A stretch of DNA of 38,528 bases from Erythrobacter sp. CCH5-A1 (GTDB lineage: Bacteria; Pseudomonadota; Alphaproteobacteria; Sphingomonadales; Sphingomonadaceae): contig NZ_LSKQ01000297.1 in NCBI RefSeq assembly GCF_001557115.1, positions 1-38,528 of the forward strand, in the 5' to 3' direction. Within the stretch, counting starts at the first letter, position 1. Every line of letters begins with the position of its first letter. The notes under the pieces were generated by a model that was not told where the DNA came from, did no database searches, and saw nothing but the letters and a program-made list of their open reading frames with translations. A program made the position numbers and the translations under genes. Of this stretch, positions 26,331 to 34,972 are shown in pieces.

Positions 26331-26359
26331 CATATGGCGGGGGTTGCGACGGATTTCAA
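26331..26359 (-). promoter_or_regulatory. Promoter of the SRP RNA gene
   Basis: TTGAAA (26354-26359), 17 bp, CATATG (26331-26336) on the minus strand, with the predicted RNA 5' end 7-8 nt downstream at about 26323. The position fits the RNA's 5' pairing end very well. Confidence 0.75.
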
Positions 26360-26440
26360 CAGCGATTGTGGCGCACGCCGGCCCGCAGGGCCGCAAGCGC
26401 AACCGCGCGCCCGCAGCTTTGCTCCCAGTCTAGCGAGGAT

Positions 26441-26460
26441 GCAGCCCCGGATGGGGCTGC
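26441..26460. other. 8-bp hairpin after the NDUFS4-like gene
   Basis: GCAGCCCC (26441-26448) and GGGGCTGC (26453-26460) form a perfect stem just past the stop of the NDUFS4-like gene. No U-run follows it on the minus strand, so the terminator role is only possible. Confidence 0.4.
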
Positions 26461-26469
26461 GCAAAGAAA

Positions 26470-26748
26470 TCAGCGGAAATTATCCGCATAGGCCTGCAGC
26501 TTCAGCCGCTTGGGCGGCGTCGCGATCACGCGCGCGGGGATGCCGTATTTCTCGGCATAGGCGCGCGCGGCGTCCTTCGAGGGGAAGGTGAGGCGCACCT
26601 GCGACTGGGTGTCGCCCGTGCCCGCCCAGCCCATCAGCGGATCGGCAAAACGCGCCTGCGATTGTTCGAATTCCAGCACCCACTCGTCGGTATGGGCCTT
26701 GCCGGACTGCATCGCATGCTTGGGCTTCTGGTAAATTCTCGCGCTCAT
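26470..26748 (-). CDS. ETC complex I subunit, NDUFS4/18-kDa-like
   Basis: 92 residues matching the ETC complex I conserved region: ARIYQKPKHAMQSGKA, WVLEFEQ, DPLMGWAGTGDTQSQVRLTFPSKDAARAYAEKYGI and the end PPKRLKLQAYADNF. It is the alphaproteobacterial homologue of mitochondrial NDUFS4, a supernumerary subunit that stabilises the NADH-dehydrogenase module. It is encoded away from the nuo operon, as is usual. It is first in line before ffs and dnaX, with 16 bp to hrpB. Confidence 0.93.
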   Translation of the reverse strand: MSARIYQKPKHAMQSGKAHTDEWVLEFEQSQARFADPLMGWAGTGDTQSQVRLTFPSKDAARAYAEKYGIPARVIATPPKRLKLQAYADNFR

Positions 26749-26764
26749 GGCCCTGCGCCTTAGA

Positions 26765-29200
26765 TCACGAATCGCTGCGGTTGAAGGCGTTTTTGGTCTT
26801 CATGCTCGGCTTTTCCAGCCACGGCTGGTCGGGCCAGCGGTGCTTGGGGTAGCGGCCCTTCATGTCCTTGACCACATCGCGCCAGCTGCCGCGCCAGAAG
26901 CCGGGCAGGTCGCGGGTCGCCTGCACCGGACGCCCGCCGGGGCTGGTGAGCTTGAGCAGCAACGGGGTGGTGCCGATCATCGGATGGGTGTCGAGCCCGA
27001 ACACGCCCTGCACGCGCACCTCGACGCTGGGGGCATCGTCACCCGCGTAGTCGATGGGGTGGCGGGTGTCGGCGGGCGAGGTGAAGTGGGTCGGCGCTGC
27101 CTTGTCCAGCGCGGCACGGGCGTTCCAGTCGATGAGGCCGAGCGCGGCTTCGGCGACGCGATGCGGAGGGAGATCGAGGTCGCGCCTGCCTGACAGCAGT
27201 GGTGCGAGCCAATCGGCTGCACGCGCCCGCAAGATTTCCGGCGAAAGCGCCTCGACCCCGGCAAAGCGGGCGCGGGCAAGGAAGCCCTCCGGCAGCAGTT
27301 CCCCCAGCTTCTCCAGCGCCTTCTCCACAAGGATATCCACAAGCAGCGCAGGATCAGGCGAAGGCTCCGGCACACTTGCCAGCACGATCGCGCCGAGGCG
27401 GCGTTCGCGCCGCGCCTCGACACGGCTTTTCTCGCTATTCCAGCGCGTTGTGACACGCTCTGCAAGTTCGCTCGCAAACAGCGCGGCGATGCGGTCAGGC
27501 GAAAGCTCGGCACCCGCCGTGATCCGCGCGCCCTTGGCCTGCCCCTGCGCGTCGCCGATCACGATCCACTCCGCACGGGCCAGCGGCGAGGCAGGGTCGA
27601 GGATGTATCCTCGCCCTCCGGCGCTGATCCAGTGCTCGCCCGATGGATCGCGGCGGCGCGCGACGAAGTCGGGGCGGGCGAGCGCGAGCGCCTCAGGGGC
27701 TTCCTCGGCGAGACTTTCGCCGATCACGCTGGCGAGCTTGCCCGCCTGCCCCGCCCAGCCGCGCGCGATCCCCGCCGCCGCCGTGCTGCGCGGCGCGCGG
27801 TCGCCGCGCCAGCGGGCGAGGCGCTGCATCAGATCCTCCCCGCGCCCGCCAAGACCGCGCTCCTGGAGCAGCATCACAAGCCGCGCCGCATCCTCGCCCA
27901 CGCCCGCCGCCGCGCCGTGGAGCACGGCGGCGGCCTGGTCGGGTGCCATCGGAAGACTGGCGATGGCCTCGCCCAGCGGGGTGATGCGTCCCGCCCCGTC
28001 GAGCGCACCGAGCGCCTCGAGCGCCCGGCGCGCGGCGGCGACCGAGGCCTCGGGCGGTGGGTCAAGCCACGGCAGGCCCGCCGGGTCGGCGGTGCCCCAC
28101 TTCGCCAGCCGCAGCAGCAGCGGGGCAAGGTCGGCCTGCATGATCTCGGCCGGTGCGAAAGGCGGCAGGCCCGCGTGCGCGGCCTCCTCCCACAGGCGGT
28201 AGGCAACCCCCGGCCCCTGCCGCGCCGCACGCCCTGCGCGCTGCGCCGCCGAGGCCTGCGAGGCGCGGCGGGTAAGGAGGTGGGTGGTCCCCGCCGCACG
28301 GTCGAACTCGGCAAGGCGTGCAAGGCCGGAATCGACCACCACGCTCACCCCGTCCAAGGTCAGCGAGGTCTCGGCGATGGCGGTGGCCAGCACGATCCGG
28401 CGGCGGCCCTCGGGATCGCGGCGGATCGCGGCGCGCTGGGCGGCAGGCTCGATCTGGCCGTGGAGCGCGTGGATCGGGGTACCGGCGAGGCGCGGCTCCA
28501 GCCGCTCGCGCACGCGCTCGATCTCGCGCACGCCGGGGAGGAAGGCGAGGATATCCTCCGCCTCCTCGCGCCACGCGGTCATCACCGCGGCGGCCATGCG
28601 ATCCTCGATGGCTTGCGAGGCATCGCCGCCAAGCCACTTGATTGCCAGCGGAAAGCTGCGCCCCTCGCTCTCGATCACCGCCGCGCCCTCGCCCAGCAGC
28701 CGAGCAAAGCGCGCGCCGTCGATGGTCGCGGACATCACCAGCACCCGCAGATCCTCGCGCAGCACGGCGCGGGTCTCGAGCGCCAGTGCGAGCCCGAGAT
28801 CGCTGTCGAGCGCGCGTTCGTGCGCCTCGTCGAACAGCAGGGCGGAAACACCGGGGAGTTCCGGGTCATCCACCAGCCGATTGACGAGGATCGCCTCGGT
28901 CACCACCAGAATGCGGGTGCGGGCGGAGACCTTGCTGTCGAGCCGGGTCATGTAGCCGACCGTCTCGCCCGGCTTCTCGCCCAGCATCTCGGCCATGCGT
29001 TCGGCGGCGGCGCGGGCGGCGACGCGGCGGGGGGATGTCATGATGATCTGGCCGCTGCACCATGGCTCGGCGAGCAGCGCGGGCGCAACGGCTGTGGTCT
29101 TCCCCGCTCCCGGCGGCGCGATCAGCACGCCCGCGCCCTCGCCCGCCAGCACGGCGCGGATTTGCGGGAGGACGGCGTGGATGGGGAGGTCGAGGCTCAC
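26765..29200 (-). CDS. hrpB: ATP-dependent helicase HrpB
   Basis: An 811-residue DEAH-box helicase. Walker A GAGKT is at residues 31-35, DEAH at 124-127, and VLATAIAETSLTLDGVSVV (motif V) and RAGRAARQGPG (motif VI) follow. The C-terminal half has the HrpB_C domain ending in WPDQPWLEKP. The start is GTG at 29200. The family role in bacteria is poorly defined; RNA substrates and a link to beta-lactam resistance in some species are reported. It lies 19 bp after the polyprenyl synthase gene. Confidence 0.95.
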   Translation of the reverse strand: MSLDLPIHAVLPQIRAVLAGEGAGVLIAPPGAGKTTAVAPALLAEPWCSGQIIMTSPRRVAARAAAERMAEMLGEKPGETVGYMTRLDSKVSARTRILVVTEAILVNRLVDDPELPGVSALLFDEAHERALDSDLGLALALETRAVLREDLRVLVMSATIDGARFARLLGEGAAVIESEGRSFPLAIKWLGGDASQAIEDRMAAAVMTAWREEAEDILAFLPGVREIERVRERLEPRLAGTPIHALHGQIEPAAQRAAIRRDPEGRRRIVLATAIAETSLTLDGVSVVVDSGLARLAEFDRAAGTTHLLTRRASQASAAQRAGRAARQGPGVAYRLWEEAAHAGLPPFAPAEIMQADLAPLLLRLAKWGTADPAGLPWLDPPPEASVAAARRALEALGALDGAGRITPLGEAIASLPMAPDQAAAVLHGAAAGVGEDAARLVMLLQERGLGGRGEDLMQRLARWRGDRAPRSTAAAGIARGWAGQAGKLASVIGESLAEEAPEALALARPDFVARRRDPSGEHWISAGGRGYILDPASPLARAEWIVIGDAQGQAKGARITAGAELSPDRIAALFASELAERVTTRWNSEKSRVEARRERRLGAIVLASVPEPSPDPALLVDILVEKALEKLGELLPEGFLARARFAGVEALSPEILRARAADWLAPLLSGRRDLDLPPHRVAEAALGLIDWNARAALDKAAPTHFTSPADTRHPIDYAGDDAPSVEVRVQGVFGLDTHPMIGTTPLLLKLTSPGGRPVQATRDLPGFWRGSWRDVVKDMKGRYPKHRWPDQPWLEKPSMKTKNAFNRSDS

Positions 29201-29219
29201 GCCCCGCCCGATAGCCTGC

Positions 29220-30230
29220 TCAATGCCCGCGCGCGACCGCGAATTGCGCGGCTTCGGCCATCGCGGCCCGCGCCTTGCCGTCGGGGAAAATCGAGATCGC
29301 GTCGATCGCGCGGTGCGCGAAGTGGCGGGCGCGCTCGCGGGTGTCCTCCAGCGCGTTGTGCCTGCCGATCAGCCCGATCGCCTGGGCGAGATCCGCATCC
29401 GACGCGCGGTGGCCGAGGATCGCGTCCTTCCAGAACCGGCGCTCTTCCTCGCTGCCGCGGGCATAGGCGAGGATCACGGGCAGGGTCATCTTGCCCTCGC
29501 GGAAGTCGTCACCCTGGTCCTTGCCCATTTCGGCGGCGTCGGAATCGTAGTCGATCGCATCGTCGACTAGCTGGAACGCCACCCCGAGGTTGCGGCCATA
29601 GGCTTCGAGCGCGCGCTCCTGCTCCTCCGAGCATTCGGCCACCACCGCGCTGATCTGGCTGGCGGCCGCGAACAGCGCGGCGGTCTTGGCGCCGATGATG
29701 TGGAGGTATTGTTCCTCGCTGGTGTTGATCTGGCGCTGGGCGGAGAGCTGCGAGACCTCGCCCTCGGCGATCACCGCGCTCGCGCGCGAAAGGATCGAGA
29801 GGACGCGCAAGCTGCCGTCCTCGGTCATCAATTCGAAGGCGCGGCTGAACAGGAAATCGCCGACCAGCACAGTCGCCGGATTGCCGAAGATGATGTTGGC
29901 CGCCGCCTTGCCGCGCCGCAGCTCGCTGCCATCGACCACGTCGTCGTGCAGCAGCGTCGCGGTGTGGATGAACTCGACCGCGGCGGCGAGCTTGTGGTGG
30001 CGCGTGCCCTTGTAGCCCACCAGTTCCGCCCCCGCGAGCGTCAGCATCGGCCTCAGCCGTTTGCCTCCACCGCTGATGAGGTGTCCGGCGAGCCGCGGGA
30101 TCAGCGGGATCTCGCTCTGCATCCGCTCGAGGATCACGGCATTGACCGAATTCATGCCGCTTGCCGTCAGCGACAGCATGGGATCGAGCGTCGGGCCTTT
30201 GCGCGGCATGGGAATGATGTCGGCACTCAT
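29220..30230 (-). CDS. ispB: Long-chain polyprenyl diphosphate synthase (IspB-like)
   Basis: A 336-residue trans-prenyltransferase for the ubiquinone side chain (octa- or decaprenyl). The first aspartate-rich motif DDVVD is at 96-100 and the second DDAID at 222-226. GGGKRLRPML binds IPP. The fifth residue before the first motif is a small one (THT-type ATLLH), as in long-chain synthases. The product length cannot be told from sequence; Sphingomonadales usually have Q-10. The start is ATG 30230, while TTG 30239 would add three residues. The symbol is by family similarity. Confidence 0.88.
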   Translation of the reverse strand: MSADIIPMPRKGPTLDPMLSLTASGMNSVNAVILERMQSEIPLIPRLAGHLISGGGKRLRPMLTLAGAELVGYKGTRHHKLAAAVEFIHTATLLHDDVVDGSELRRGKAAANIIFGNPATVLVGDFLFSRAFELMTEDGSLRVLSILSRASAVIAEGEVSQLSAQRQINTSEEQYLHIIGAKTAALFAAASQISAVVAECSEEQERALEAYGRNLGVAFQLVDDAIDYDSDAAEMGKDQGDDFREGKMTLPVILAYARGSEEERRFWKDAILGHRASDADLAQAIGLIGRHNALEDTRERARHFAHRAIDAISIFPDGKARAAMAEAAQFAVARGH

Positions 30231-30299
30231 GCTGGCCAAGGCTCTAGGGCGGCCTGCGCATGCTTGGCAAGCGCAGAATTGCTGCTAGTTTCGCAGGCG

Positions 30300-30608
30300 A
30301 TGGCGCATGATCCGCAACACCCCGCCGCACCCGATCCGGTGCTCGCTGCCTTTCGCAAGAGCATCGACAACATTGATGCAGCCCTGATCCACATGCTCGC
30401 GGAGCGCTTCCGGATCACCCAGGCAGTGGGCGAATACAAGGCGAAGGTCACTCTCCCCCCCGCCGATCCCGAGCGCGAGGCGCGCCAGATCGCGCGGCTG
30501 AGGAAGCTGTCGGAGGAGGCCGATCTCGACCCCGAGTTCTCCGAGAAGTTCCTGCGCTTCATCATCGACGAAGTGATCCGCCACCACGAGCGCGCCGCAG
30601 CGGGCTGA
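30300..30608 (+). CDS. Chorismate mutase (AroQ type, monofunctional)
   Basis: 102 residues, all-helical AroQ fold. The first helix carries FRKSIDNIDAALIHMLAERF, with VGEYKAK next and REARQIARL, EKFLRFIIDEVIRHHE later, matching the conserved Arg/Lys active-site pattern. It converts chorismate to prephenate for Phe/Tyr synthesis. The start is ATG 30300. It is divergent from the polyprenyl synthase (69 bp) and converges with the lipoprotein gene 6 bp away. Confidence 0.9.
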   Translation: MAHDPQHPAAPDPVLAAFRKSIDNIDAALIHMLAERFRITQAVGEYKAKVTLPPADPEREARQIARLRKLSEEADLDPEFSEKFLRFIIDEVIRHHERAAAG

Positions 30609-30614
30609 AGCGCG

Positions 30615-30992
30615 TCAGGGTGCCTCGGCCGGCTCCGGCGCGGGCGGCGGAGGCGGCGGCGGCTTAACAACCGGCTGCTCGCGCAAATCTTTGAGCAATT
30701 CGGCCCGCTCGCGCAGCACGCGGCGCTGGGCGCGGGTGAGGTTCCCCCAGTCTTCGAGCGCGGCGCCGATCGTGTTGCCCCGCCCCTTGCCGGTGAGCGG
30801 CACGCCGAGACAGGTGGTATCGCTCGCCCGCGCGGTGGTGTCGCAGGCGGGGCCGATACCGCCTTGGCTGGCTGTCGCGGCCGGAGCGTAAGGATTGTGA
30901 AAGACCGTGCGCTCGCCTTCGGGAGCGCCCGAGGCGCAGCCGGCCAAGAGCAGCGGGGCCAGCAGCAGGATCTTGCGGGGACCTAGGTTCAC
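30615..30992 (-). CDS. Small lipoprotein with Pro-rich tail
   Basis: 125 residues. A signal peptide ends in LLAGC with Cys19. A helical stretch ALEDWGNLTRAQRRVLRERAEL resembles DUF3106-type W-x2-L-x2-x-Q/R-R-x2-L sequence, and the C-terminus is VVKPPPPPPPAPEPAEAP. Two Cys residues (GPACDTT and TTCLGV) might form a disulfide. Function unknown. It is the most downstream member of a minus-strand run of envelope genes but is separated from them by a strong terminator. Confidence 0.8.
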   Translation of the reverse strand: MNLGPRKILLLAPLLLAGCASGAPEGERTVFHNPYAPAATASQGGIGPACDTTARASDTTCLGVPLTGKGRGNTIGAALEDWGNLTRAQRRVLRERAELLKDLREQPVVKPPPPPPPAPEPAEAP

Positions 30993-31067
30993 CTCGTCGC
31001 CTCCACCAACGCACGAGCGAATTCAGTCGCTTGCGCAGGTTGAACCGGCGGTGAACCGGAGCGGAGC

Positions 31068-31110
31068 AAAAAAGCGGGGCACGCGGGCCCTGTCCGGCCC
31101 CGCGTGCCCC
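31068..31110 (-). terminator. Intrinsic terminator after the Thr-rich secreted protein gene
   Basis: A 12-bp GC-rich stem (31076-31087 with 31099-31110) followed on the minus strand by GC and six T's (31068-31073). It ends the transcript coming from the Thr-rich secreted protein gene and isolates the small lipoprotein gene. Confidence 0.9.
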
Positions 31111-31232
31111 CATCGGCGCGGCGCGTTCCGGTCTACCAGACCGGCGCTGGCGCCTGCCGCCATCGCGCGCTCCTCGAAAGATGGCAGGCGCGGGGCCACG
31201 CCGCCTGCCGGAGCGGCGCGAAGTTCCTCCCC

Positions 31233-31790
31233 TCAGCCGCGCGGGCGGCGGGCGCGCGGCGGGCGCGAGACGCCCTCGGCGCGGGTCCGGTTGACGGTGG
31301 TGCTGACCTGGCCATTGCCGCGCGAGGTGACGCGGTCGCGCGAGGCGAGGGTCTGGCCGGCGGAATTGGTCACGCTCTGGCTCGCCTGTGAATTGCCCTG
31401 CCCGTCGCGGCTGCGGCTGCCCGCGAGCCCGTAGGTCTGGCCGCCGCGCCCGGTGGCCGTGCCGGTGAAGGTCGAGCCGCCCTCGGTGCGCACGCGCTCG
31501 CCTTCGAGGCTGCGGGTGCGGCCCTGGGTGCCGGTCTGGGTGAGCGAGACGGTCGCACCCGTATCGGTGCGCTGGCGCACGCCGATGCTGGTCGCGGTCT
31601 GGCCGGTGGCGGTGTTGGTCGCGGTGCCGGTACGGGTCGCGGTGCCGGTTTCCGGGTTCACTGTGGTGGTCTGCGTGGCGGTGTACCTGTCGCCTTCATA
31701 GGTCTTGGTGCGGGTCTTCTCCTGCGCGGCGAGCGGCGCGGCAAGCGCGAGCGCGGCGAGCGAGGCGATCATCAGCGGGGTCTTGATCAT
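31233..31790 (-). CDS. Thr/Gly-rich secreted repeat protein of unknown function
   Basis: 185 residues. A signal peptide (MIKTPLMIASLAALALAAPLAA) is followed by a mature part with about 37 Thr in some 163 residues, arranged as TGTAT-type short repeats (TGTATRTG, NTATGQTAT, SFTGTATG) and ending in an Arg/Pro-rich basic tail (RPPRARRPRG). No cysteine. The ribosome site GGAGGAAAG is excellent. I recognise no family. The repeat style suggests a beta-solenoid or a low-complexity envelope protein. It follows the sigma/anti-sigma pair by 120 bp and ends before a strong terminator. Confidence 0.8.
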   Translation of the reverse strand: MIKTPLMIASLAALALAAPLAAQEKTRTKTYEGDRYTATQTTTVNPETGTATRTGTATNTATGQTATSIGVRQRTDTGATVSLTQTGTQGRTRSLEGERVRTEGGSTFTGTATGRGGQTYGLAGSRSRDGQGNSQASQSVTNSAGQTLASRDRVTSRGNGQVSTTVNRTRAEGVSRPPRARRPRG

Positions 31791-31910
31791 CGTAACTTTC
31801 CTCCATCCCATCAGGGGGTTGATCCGTCCCGGCAAGCGAAGCGGGGTCGCTGCCGGTGACATGATCTCAACGCCCCAGCCGCCAATGCCCTTCGCGCCGG
31901 GAGAGGAATT

Positions 31911-32825
31911 TCATTCGGAGGGAGGCACGGTGTCCTGCGGCGGGACAGGTGATGGTGCGGCCGGCAACCGCCCCGCGCGGCGCGCGCGCCATTCATCGGC
32001 CAGCGCCCGGCGCTCCTCCGGCGGCAGCGCGCGCCACGCCCTGGCACGCTCGCCGGGAGGCAGGTCGCGCAAGTTCCGCAGGCGCTCGCGCGTCTCGGGG
32101 CTGACGGGCTTGCGGCCGGTCAGATCCTCGCGGGTCAGCGCCTCGCCGTTCGCGACCTTCTGCTCCATCGCCTCGCGCCGCGCGGCGGCGGCGGCATCGG
32201 CGCGCTGTTCGCGGGCGGTGACTGCTTGCTCGATCCGGGCACGCAGCCGCGCCTCTTCCTCGGGTGTGAGCACGCGCAGGCCCGCGGCGCGGCGGCGCTC
32301 GATCTCGGACTTGATGCGCTGGTCGATGATCGCGCGGCGCTCCTCGCGGCGACCGGCGCGGACCTGATCGACCCGGCGGAAGGTCTCCTGAAGCTCCTCG
32401 GGCGTGTCGATCGGGCCTTCGATGCCGACCGGCGCCGGGGTGGGTGCGGCGTCCTTCACGGCGGCGGCGACAACCGGCTCGGGCGCTGCCGCAGCCGGAG
32501 CGTTGCCGGTGAGGCTCGCCCACACGGTTCTGGCCGAGGGCACCGGGATCGCCAGCTGTTCGAGCACCCCCGTCGCCGCAGCAGCGGTCGCGAGCGCGCC
32601 GAAGCTGGCGACGCCGATGGCAATACGCTGGCCGATGCGCCAGCGGCGGCTGCGCGCAGGACGGCGCAATTCGGGGAGCGGCGCTGCGCGGGTTTCGGCG
32701 GCCGCGAGGACGCGGTCGGCAAAACCGGCAGACAGCTCGGGCACGCCGTAGCCGTCGAGCACCCGCGCGAGCGGCGAGCCCGGCGCAATCGGCGCTTCAT
32801 CCTTGCGGGGTTCATTCACGCTCAT
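31911..32825 (-). CDS. Probable membrane anti-sigma factor
   Basis: 304 residues. About 65 cytoplasmic residues (short ASD-like helical part, no zinc motif), one membrane segment near 66-86 (GQRIAIGVASFGALATAAAATG), and a long charged periplasmic domain (ELQETFRRVDQVRAG to LPPEERRALADEW), which is helix-rich and DUF3106-like. It shares ATGA with the upstream sigma gene, the classic arrangement for a cognate anti-sigma. The role is inference from context and topology; an envelope sensor without sigma binding is the alternative. RseP (352-1473) is the sort of protease that could act on it. Confidence 0.65.
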   Translation of the reverse strand: MSVNEPRKDEAPIAPGSPLARVLDGYGVPELSAGFADRVLAAAETRAAPLPELRRPARSRRWRIGQRIAIGVASFGALATAAAATGVLEQLAIPVPSARTVWASLTGNAPAAAAPEPVVAAAVKDAAPTPAPVGIEGPIDTPEELQETFRRVDQVRAGRREERRAIIDQRIKSEIERRRAAGLRVLTPEEEARLRARIEQAVTAREQRADAAAAARREAMEQKVANGEALTREDLTGRKPVSPETRERLRNLRDLPPGERARAWRALPPEERRALADEWRARRAGRLPAAPSPVPPQDTVPPSE

Positions 32826-33439
32826 GGCGCGTCTCCTTGCGCCGCCATAGCCTGTCGCAGCGCCGTCCGGGCGCGGTGCAGCAGGCTTTCGAAGGCTTTG
32901 ATATTCATGTCCATCGCTTCGGCCGCCTCGGCATTGGGCAGCTCCTCGTAATAGGTCAGCACGATCGCGGCGCGCTGGCGTTCGGGCAGCGCGAGCACCA
33001 GCGCCCGCGCCAGATTGTCACGTTCCTCTGCCTCGATCACCGCATCGGCGAGCGGGGCGTCATCCTCTTCCTCGGGCACCTCGCCGCCCGACAGCCGCCG
33101 GGTGCGGCGCAGGCGGTCGATGGCGAGATTGGTCGCCACCCTTTGCAGCCAGCCGCCGAGCCGGAGGCGCGCCGCCGCCTGACTGCCGACCGGGTGCTTG
33201 GCGGCGATGGCGGGCGCGTGATCCCACAGGCGCAGCATCGCCTCCTGCACGATGTCCTCGGCCTCGTGCGCATCGCCCGTCATGCGATAGGCGACGCGGT
33301 GGAGCGCACCGCCATTCCGGGCGATCATTGCGCGCAGCGCCGCCGGATCGCGCGCCGCCAGCCGCGCCGCCCACGCCGCGTCATCGCCCGGCGGCGGGGC
33401 GGAGACGGTCGCGGGAGCGGGCTCGGTCGCGGTGGTCAT
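32822..33439 (-). CDS. ECF-type RNA polymerase sigma factor
   Basis: 205 residues with an extended 20-residue Ala/Pro N-terminus. Region 2: ALHRVAYRMTGDAHEAEDIVQEAMLRLW, and LGGWLQRVATNLAIDRLRR. Region 4: LPERQRAAIVLTYYEELPNAEAAEAMDMNIKAFESLLHRAR, the -35 helix-turn-helix. The target promoters cannot be read with certainty. The start is ATG 33439. It lies 77 bp after the histidine kinase stop on the same strand and is translationally coupled to the anti-sigma. Confidence 0.9.
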   Translation of the reverse strand: MTTATEPAPATVSAPPPGDDAAWAARLAARDPAALRAMIARNGGALHRVAYRMTGDAHEAEDIVQEAMLRLWDHAPAIAAKHPVGSQAAARLRLGGWLQRVATNLAIDRLRRTRRLSGGEVPEEEDDAPLADAVIEAEERDNLARALVLALPERQRAAIVLTYYEELPNAEAAEAMDMNIKAFESLLHRARTALRQAMAAQGDAP

Positions 33440-33516
33440 GGGCGCGCAAATGGCCTGTTTGCGTTTATGTCTTCGCCCCTACAACGCAGGGCCTGAAAAA
33501 ACCCTTCGCGCCGTCG

Positions 33517-34914
33517 TCATTCCGCGCGCGGCAGGCGCAGTTCGACCAGCAGGCCGCCGAGGTCTTCGCTTTCCCCCAGCTGGACGCTGCCGCCGTAGAT
33601 CTCCGCCACATCGCGCACGATCGCAAGGCCGAGGCCGGTGCCGGGCTTGCCGGTATCGAGCCGGACGCCGCGATCGAAGATGCGGATGCGCTCGGCCTCG
33701 GGGATGCCCGCCCCGTCATCCTCGACCCAGATGAGGCACATCTTGGGATCGCGCGGCGCTTCGTCGGGGTCGATGGTGACGAACACCGAGCCGCCGCCAT
33801 ACTTGGCCGCGTTCTCGATCAGGTTGCCAAGCAATTCGTCGAGGTCCTGCCGCTCGAGCGAGACCAGCGCCTGCTTGTTTCCCGCAATATCAAGCCGGCC
33901 GTCGGGATAGAGCCGCTCGACCGCGCGGCGCACTGCTGTCGCGCTCGCCATCACATTGGTGCGCGCATGGCCGACCGCGCGGCGGCCGACGGCGCGGGCG
34001 CGGGCGAGGTGGTGGTCGACATGGCGCTGCATCGTCCGCGTCTCGCGCATCACCGCCTCGCCAAGGTCGGGCGCGCGCGCGGTCGCGGCGTTGGTGAGCA
34101 CGGTGAGCGGGGTCTTGAGCGCATGGGCGAGATTGCCCGCATGCCGCCGCGCTTCCTCCGCCTGACGCTCGGTATGTTCGAGCAGCGCATTCACTTCCTC
34201 GACCAGCGGCTGCACTTCGAGCGGCAAGGGCTCGGTGATGCGGTTCGCGCCCGTGGTACGCAGGTTCTGGATCGCCGCGCGCACGCGCCGCAAGGGCGAG
34301 AGGCCGTAACGGATCTGCAGCAGCGCCATCACCAGCAGGCCGAGGCCCAGCACCGCGAAGGACCAGATCAGGATCAGCCGCACCCGCCCGATCTGCGCGT
34401 CCATCTGCTCGGTCGCGCTGGCGACAGCGAAGGTCCAGCGGGTCTCGCTGCCGGGCAGGATCACGGTGCGCTCAGCGATCCGTAGCGGCTCGCCCTTGAA
34501 CTGGTCGGAATTGTAGATGTGCACTTCGCTGTCGAAGTGCTCGCCCTTGCCTTGCGCCCCGTGGAGCTTCAGCGTCCGGTCCCACAGGCTGCGCGAGGGC
34601 CAGGGCTCGTAATTGCCGCCCGAGATCTGCCAGTAGAGCCCGCTGCCCGGTTCGAGGAAGCGCTGGTCCCCCAGCGTGCGGTAGAACCACACCTCGCCGC
34701 TCGCGTCGATCTCGGCCGAGGCGATCATCGCCGTGAGCTGGTAATCGAGCTGTTCGTCGAAATTGGCCTCGACCTGCGCGGTCAAGGTGCGCTCGAGCGC
34801 GAGGCCGCCGCCGAGCAACAGGAAGAAGATCCACCCCGCCGCGATCAGCCCCATGCGCCGGGCAAGGCTGGCGCGCGGCTTGGCGGCGACGGGTGCGGCC
34901 GGAGCCTCGGGCAT
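33517..34914 (-). CDS. PhoQ/FeuQ-type sensor histidine kinase
   Basis: 465 residues from ATG 34914. Two membrane helices near 20-39 and 178-200 flank a periplasmic sensor (VWFYRTLGDQRFLEPGSGLYWQ and onwards). A HAMP-like linker comes next, then the phospho-acceptor His264 in LAHALKTPL, typical of the PhoQ group, N-box Asn368 (GNLIENAAKYG), G1 VEDDGAGIP and G2 GTGLGLAIV. The frame is open to 35022 and would overlap the response regulator by 50 bp, so the N-terminus is uncertain. It follows its regulator, the usual order. Confidence 0.9.
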   Translation of the reverse strand: MPEAPAAPVAAKPRASLARRMGLIAAGWIFFLLLGGGLALERTLTAQVEANFDEQLDYQLTAMIASAEIDASGEVWFYRTLGDQRFLEPGSGLYWQISGGNYEPWPSRSLWDRTLKLHGAQGKGEHFDSEVHIYNSDQFKGEPLRIAERTVILPGSETRWTFAVASATEQMDAQIGRVRLILIWSFAVLGLGLLVMALLQIRYGLSPLRRVRAAIQNLRTTGANRITEPLPLEVQPLVEEVNALLEHTERQAEEARRHAGNLAHALKTPLTVLTNAATARAPDLGEAVMRETRTMQRHVDHHLARARAVGRRAVGHARTNVMASATAVRRAVERLYPDGRLDIAGNKQALVSLERQDLDELLGNLIENAAKYGGGSVFVTIDPDEAPRDPKMCLIWVEDDGAGIPEAERIRIFDRGVRLDTGKPGTGLGLAIVRDVAEIYGGSVQLGESEDLGGLLVELRLPRAE

Positions 34915-34972
34915 GGCCTCGGCCCCGCCCGCGGGCAAGGTCAGCGGAGCATCGCCGCCGCCCGCCTGCGCC

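Noticed and set aside
33480..33524. GGAAT-N16-GTT as an ECF promoter for the sigma gene
   Set aside because: It sits across the kinase 3' end; the match is loose and the T-run may be chance.
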